Assembly (NCBI GenBank): GCA_023489135.1
Contig: JAMDCE010000242.1
Coordinates: 1 to 33,507, forward strand
Source: Chloroflexota bacterium
GTDB lineage: Bacteria; Chloroflexota; Chloroflexia; JAMDCE01
Direction of reading: 5' to 3'
Length of the DNA: 33,507 nt
Shown: piece after piece, positions 33,372 through 33,507 of the stretch
How positions within the stretch are numbered: the stretch's first letter is position 1
Layout of the letters: the number at the start of each line of letters is the position of its first letter
Notes under the pieces: model-generated
Databases searched by the model: none
What the model saw: only the letters and a program-made list of their open reading frames with translations
What the model was told of the DNA's origin: nothing
Made by a program: the position numbers and the translations under genes

Positions 33372-33507
33372 GTGATCGAAGCCATCGTTGATCTGCTGAG
33401 CGGCGAGCATCTGTTCGACCCCAACCCCGGTCCGGCCTCGCCATACTACGCGATCTTCGGATTCATCTTTGCCGTCATCGCCGGCGCGAGCCTGGCCCTG
33501 TACCTGA
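33372..33507 (+). CDS. N-terminus of a membrane protein, cut by window end
   Basis: GTG start with GAGGGAG 5 bases upstream. The visible 45 residues begin VIEAIVDLLSGEHLFDPNPG and enter a membrane helix (YYAIFGFIFAVIAGASLALYL). The frame is open to the window edge. It is divergent from the Mo enzyme operon. The family cannot be told. Confidence 0.6.
   Translation, partial: MIEAIVDLLSGEHLFDPNPGPASPYYAIFGFIFAVIAGASLALYL

Overview
The window looks like chromosomal DNA of an uncultured bacterium, most likely a Chloroflexota member; this placement is inference. It rests on GC-rich coding DNA, exported ELWxxDGT-repeat proteins ending in an LPV-TRN tail, a PgpH-YbeY-DgkA-YqeY block, and an orphan NMT1-type lipoprotein beside a PrpD homologue and a PhtD-like protein. 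Promoters matching TTGACA/TATAAT with 17-18 bp spacing occur repeatedly, so ordinary sigma-70/A control is expected. No rRNA, tRNA or CRISPR array was seen.

Positions 1-7200 are an accessory region in decay. On the minus strand lie remnants of a GxxExxY gene (in-frame stop), a RhuM-type gene and a type III restriction Res subunit. They are followed by a DUF262 gene and an HNH nuclease segment that look like two parts of one DUF262-HNH protein, separated by a DDE-transposase insertion sequence (about 1.75-3.34 kb). A 41-codon ORF and a GIY-YIG nuclease-like gene come next. A small membrane protein, a BrnT/BrnA-type toxin-antitoxin pair, a possible small inverted-repeat element and an orphan DUF433 gene complete this part.

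Positions 7.5-11.4 kb hold two tandem ELWxxDGT-repeat secreted proteins. The first carries an internal deletion and frameshift; the second is intact with 17 repeat units.

Positions 11.7-22.9 kb are mostly housekeeping: RNase HI, FolC, a membrane-anchored M1-like metallopeptidase, a DUF4015 glycoside-hydrolase-like protein with carboxypeptidase-regulatory-like repeats, CvpA, a 56-residue membrane protein missed by length cut-offs, and the minus-strand run YqeY > PgpH > YbeY > DgkA (ribosome maturation, c-di-AMP turnover, lipid kinase) behind an excellent promoter.

Positions 22.95-33.1 kb form the most interesting unit. Two convergent sets meet tail to tail. On the plus strand are MmgE/PrpD, an orphan NMT1-like lipoprotein and a PhtD-like protein. 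On the minus strand are a molybdopterin oxidoreductase, a four-cluster ferredoxin subunit and two paralogous radical SAM proteins with an unusual CX8CX2C cluster motif. The Mo/FeS pair lacks a visible Tat signal and a membrane anchor, which suggests a soluble cytoplasmic enzyme. The combination fits an undescribed anaerobic metabolic or cofactor pathway, but the substrate cannot be read from the sequence. The window ends in the start of a divergent membrane-protein gene.
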